From assembly GCA_938042205.1 (NCBI GenBank), contig CALIRS010000025.1, forward strand, positions 1 to 24,865: a stretch of 24,865 bases of DNA. Reading direction: 5' to 3'. Under the pieces are notes generated by a model. The model saw nothing but the letters and a program-made list of their open reading frames with translations. It did not search any database and was not told the DNA's origin. The position numbers and the translations under genes were made by a program. Position 1 is the stretch's first letter, and the number at the start of each line of letters is the position of its first letter. This DNA comes from an uncultured bacterium (GTDB taxonomy: Bacteria > Actinomycetota > Aquicultoria > SKW223). Of the stretch, positions 22,313 through 24,865 are shown in pieces.

Positions 22313-23656
22313 TTACCTGAGAAGAGCCTCTTTTACTATTTCCGCAAATATTTTCGCGGCCACATTTCCACCCTTTCCACCATGTTCTACAAGTACGCAA
22401 GCAGCAATTTCAGGATCATCAGCCGGGGCAAACCCGATAAACCAGGAATGAGGCTCTCCGCTTTTAACTTCTGCTGTACCTGTTTTCCCAGCAACAGCGA
22501 TTCCCCTGATTCGAGCTGCTCTCCCTGTTCCGCTCTCAACTACTTCAACCATCGCTTTCTTGACTTCAAGCGCAGTGCTTTCAGAAACAATTCTTCGAGG
22601 GTTTTTCTGATTATCAATCATTTTTTCCCGAGTAAGTGAAGGAAAGATCAATAATCCATCATTAGCAACCATCTGAGCTATCATTGCCATAGAAAGTGGA
22701 GTTACCAGAAGGTCAGCTTGACCTACAGATGCCCAACCAAGAGTTACTTTTTCATTAAGGTTTTCCGGGAGATGCCCTTTCCTCACTGGAATGTCAAAAC
22801 CAGGGTCACTGTCGATTTTTAAATCTCTGGCAATCTCTTTGAAATTATTAGCCCCCAGTTTCAAACCAATTTGAGCAAAAACTGTATTTACAGAATGGAC
22901 AAATGCCTTTTCAACGGTAATTTTTCCATAACTTTTTTTACCATAATTGGTAATTCTAAATCCTCCAACAGGAAAAATCGCTGGAGCTTCATAAATATCA
23001 TCAAGCGAACCATCTTCATCCAGGTATTTTGCTAAAATAACAGTTTTGAAAGTGGAGCCCGGGGGATAAAGACCGGCGGTTGCCCTGTTCAAAAGAGGTT
23101 TTCGCGTATCCTTCAGCAACGCCTTAAAATCCTCATTTAGCCTGTTCGGGTCAAACGAAGGAAATGAATAAAGACCTCTTACAGCACCTGAGCGAGCATC
23201 AATTACCACAATAGCTCCCGGGGATTTTAATATTTCATGAGCCTTTTTCTGAATAGCTGGGTTAAGACTAGTTATGATGTCTTTCCCACGCGGTTTCTCT
23301 TTCCCTAACCAGAAATAATCCTCAGATGGAGGAGAAAGTATATTATCATAGCTTGCTTCAAGCCCTGATTTTCCATACTTGATGCTGGCATAACCAACGA
23401 CATTTGCAAATATGGAACCATAGGGATAAACCCTTTTTCTTCCCTTTTGCGTAGCAACGCTTTCAGCGAGCACCGAACCATCTTCTGACAGTATCTTCCC
23501 ACGTTCCAATATGTTTTCAGATATGAGATTTCTTTTATTTGCGGGATGTGCTCTTAACTCTTCTGAGTTAAACACACTCCATCGAAGAAAAAATATAATA
23601 AGCAGAATAAACACTAAAAATGAGCTAATTATCAAATCTCTCAGGGCACGATCCAT
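22313..23656 (-). CDS. pbpA: Penicillin-binding protein, class B transpeptidase (PbpA type)
   Basis: The 447-residue peptidoglycan D,D-transpeptidase is anchored by one N-terminal segment (about 7-25). A small dimerisation/pedestal region (about 30-145) precedes the transpeptidase domain. Active-site motifs are complete: STFK (nucleophile Ser201, in LYPPGSTFKT), SVN (255-257) and KTGT (391-394, in AVAGKTGTAEV). The length (under 500) and N-terminus match actinobacterial PbpA rather than FtsI with its large pedestal. It overlaps the rodA/ftsW stop by 16 bases, so the two are co-translated, as expected for a SEDS-class B PBP pair. The kinase downstream probably regulates this pair. Confidence 0.96.
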   Translation of the reverse strand: MDRALRDLIISSFLVFILLIIFFLRWSVFNSEELRAHPANKRNLISENILERGKILSEDGSVLAESVATQKGRKRVYPYGSIFANVVGYASIKYGKSGLEASYDNILSPPSEDYFWLGKEKPRGKDIITSLNPAIQKKAHEILKSPGAIVVIDARSGAVRGLYSFPSFDPNRLNEDFKALLKDTRKPLLNRATAGLYPPGSTFKTVILAKYLDEDGSLDDIYEAPAIFPVGGFRITNYGKKSYGKITVEKAFVHSVNTVFAQIGLKLGANNFKEIARDLKIDSDPGFDIPVRKGHLPENLNEKVTLGWASVGQADLLVTPLSMAMIAQMVANDGLLIFPSLTREKMIDNQKNPRRIVSESTALEVKKAMVEVVESGTGRAARIRGIAVAGKTGTAEVKSGEPHSWFIGFAPADDPEIAACVLVEHGGKGGNVAAKIFAEIVKEALLR

Positions 23657-24865
23657 TTTTTCTTTTCACTTCCAAATTTCATTATTAAAGCTAACACGAT
23701 GAAAGATGACACGAATGAACTTCCCCCATAACTGAAAAACGGCATAGTCAGGCCAGTTAGTGGAAACAACCGGAGAGTTCCTCCTGTAACAATCGCTGCT
23801 TGAACAAAAAGAGATAGCGAAGCAACAGATACAAATATTTTCCCGAAACTGGATTCCGTAATCCGGGCAAGGGAAAGACTAATTATCGAAAAAAGAAGGT
23901 AAAGTGACAGAATAAGCATACCACCGGCTATCCCGGTTGCTTCTGCCCAGACAGGAAACACCATATCAGTATGTGCTGCTGGCAACAAACCAGGAAAACC
24001 GTTGCCAAGCCCTCTTCCCAAAATCCCTCCTTCAGCAAATGCAAATAATGACTGAACTATCTGATATGAGCGACCATAAACATCCTGAAAAGGATTTATC
24101 CAGATCTCGAACCTCGCCCTTACATGTGGGAAAAGATAGTACGAACCTGTCGCGCCGATTATAAAAAATAGCAAACCACCTGTGGGATATCTCTTTTTCC
24201 CGGTAGTTACATACAGCCCGATAAGAAAAGTAAAAAGAATAAGAAGAGAAAAACCAAGGTCTTTTAATATAACCAGTGATATTAGTGCAAAACCAGCAAT
24301 AAGAAGCGCAGGTCCAAGATAACGAATCTCAAACAGAGCATTCGAAGAGACAGTTGCCCTGGCAAGCAACATCTTATGTTCCGCAAAATAACCTGCTGTA
24401 AAGAGGAAGAAAAATATCTTGGCAAATTCAGATGGCTGAAAGGTGACTGGTCCGACGTCAATCCAGAGTCTGGAACCTCCTTTGACAACTCCTGAAAACA
24501 TCGGCATTAAAAAAAGCAAAAGAGCGACAACTCCAAGAATATATCTGTACTCATAAACCCTGGTAAAAAACTTCAATATTGCTATGGTTGCCATAAAAAA
24601 TGCCAGACCCGCAAGCGATATATAAAGCTGGTGGATAAAAAATTTTTCATCTATTTGAAGCATGTTAATAAACCCAAGCCCTGAAATTAAGGCACAAACA
24701 GGCAATATGATTTCAGAAGAGTCAGGCAGAAAAAAAGAAAGTGCGAAGCTGGCAATAAAAAAAGGAGCAATTGAAACCAATGCCAAGAGTAACCCCTGAT
24801 CTGAAAGAACAGAAAATCCAAATGCCAGACATGCCCAAACACCCGATAGTAAAATCAACTCTTTT
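23641..24865 (-). CDS. rodA: SEDS glycosyltransferase RodA/FtsW (5' end beyond window)
   Basis: The 405 visible residues are a polytopic membrane protein with about ten hydrophobic segments. It polymerises lipid II into glycan strands. Family signatures are GGSRLWIDVGPVTFQPSEFAK in the central loop (read in two parts), and GNGFPGLLPAAHTDMVFPVWAE and LFPLTGLTMPFFSYGGSS near the end. The apparent start TTG (24858-24856) is not convincing: the frame stays open to the window edge and the preceding codons (K-E) align with the usual start of the first membrane segment, so the true start is probably outside. Neighbouring pbpA and pknB favour the actinobacterial RodA/FtsW of the pstP-rodA-pbpA-pkn cluster. 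Confidence 0.93.
   Translation of the reverse strand, partial: KELILLSGVWACLAFGFSVLSDQGLLLALVSIAPFFIASFALSFFLPDSSEIILPVCALISGLGFINMLQIDEKFFIHQLYISLAGLAFFMATIAILKFFTRVYEYRYILGVVALLLFLMPMFSGVVKGGSRLWIDVGPVTFQPSEFAKIFFFLFTAGYFAEHKMLLARATVSSNALFEIRYLGPALLIAGFALISLVILKDLGFSLLILFTFLIGLYVTTGKKRYPTGGLLFFIIGATGSYYLFPHVRARFEIWINPFQDVYGRSYQIVQSLFAFAEGGILGRGLGNGFPGLLPAAHTDMVFPVWAEATGIAGGMLILSLYLLFSIISLSLARITESSFGKIFVSVASLSLFVQAAIVTGGTLRLFPLTGLTMPFFSYGGSSFVSSFIVLALIMKFGSEKKKWIVP

Overview
The window looks like a chromosomal segment of an AT-rich (my impression, about 40% GC) bacterium, most likely a deep-branching, low-GC actinobacterial lineage. Three things point that way. The right end carries the actinobacterial cell-wall order rodA/ftsW - pbpA - pknB (four PASTA repeats). 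The cysteine synthase resembles the mycobacterial CysM type. Several genes appear to have near-leaderless mRNAs. This placement is inference: there is no rRNA here. I see no phage, plasmid, CRISPR or intact transposon; it is a patchwork of housekeeping and envelope genes.

Layout, left to right. 58-1988 (minus): a DUF2064 nucleotidyl/glycosyl-transferase-like protein and a membrane site-2 protease with CBS domains, separated by a 118-bp terminal-inverted-repeat element. 2121-3898 (plus): a cyclic-di-GMP-I (GEMM-I) riboswitch leading into a secreted S8 protease. A strong bidirectional terminator follows, then a convergent secreted SdrD-B-like surface protein (3957-5189, minus). 5426-8350 (minus): an ABC exporter pair followed by a CysM-type cysteine synthase. 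8500-8587: tRNA-Ser(UGA), divergent from a UbiA-family heme O synthase (plus). 9584-12336 (minus): seryl-tRNA synthetase, prephenate dehydratase and a DUF4446 protein. 12388-14353 (plus): LarB-LarC of nickel-pincer cofactor synthesis. 14359-15288 (minus): an unrecognised anchored extracytoplasmic protein. 15462-20044 (plus): an apparently self-regulated TetR - MMPL transporter - secreted LxxG-repeat protein operon with a clear 20-bp operator. 20121-20197: tRNA-Ile(GAU). 20327-24865 (minus): rodA/ftsW (cut by the window edge), pbpA, pknB and a previously hidden 40-aa membrane peptide gene.

The best candidates for something new are the riboswitch-controlled protease next to a surface protein, the 40-aa membrane peptide coupled to pknB, the TetR-MMPL-LxxG secretion-like module, and a family of small inverted-repeat elements that supply coding ends to neighbouring genes. 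No single feature amounts to a wholly new system on sequence evidence alone.
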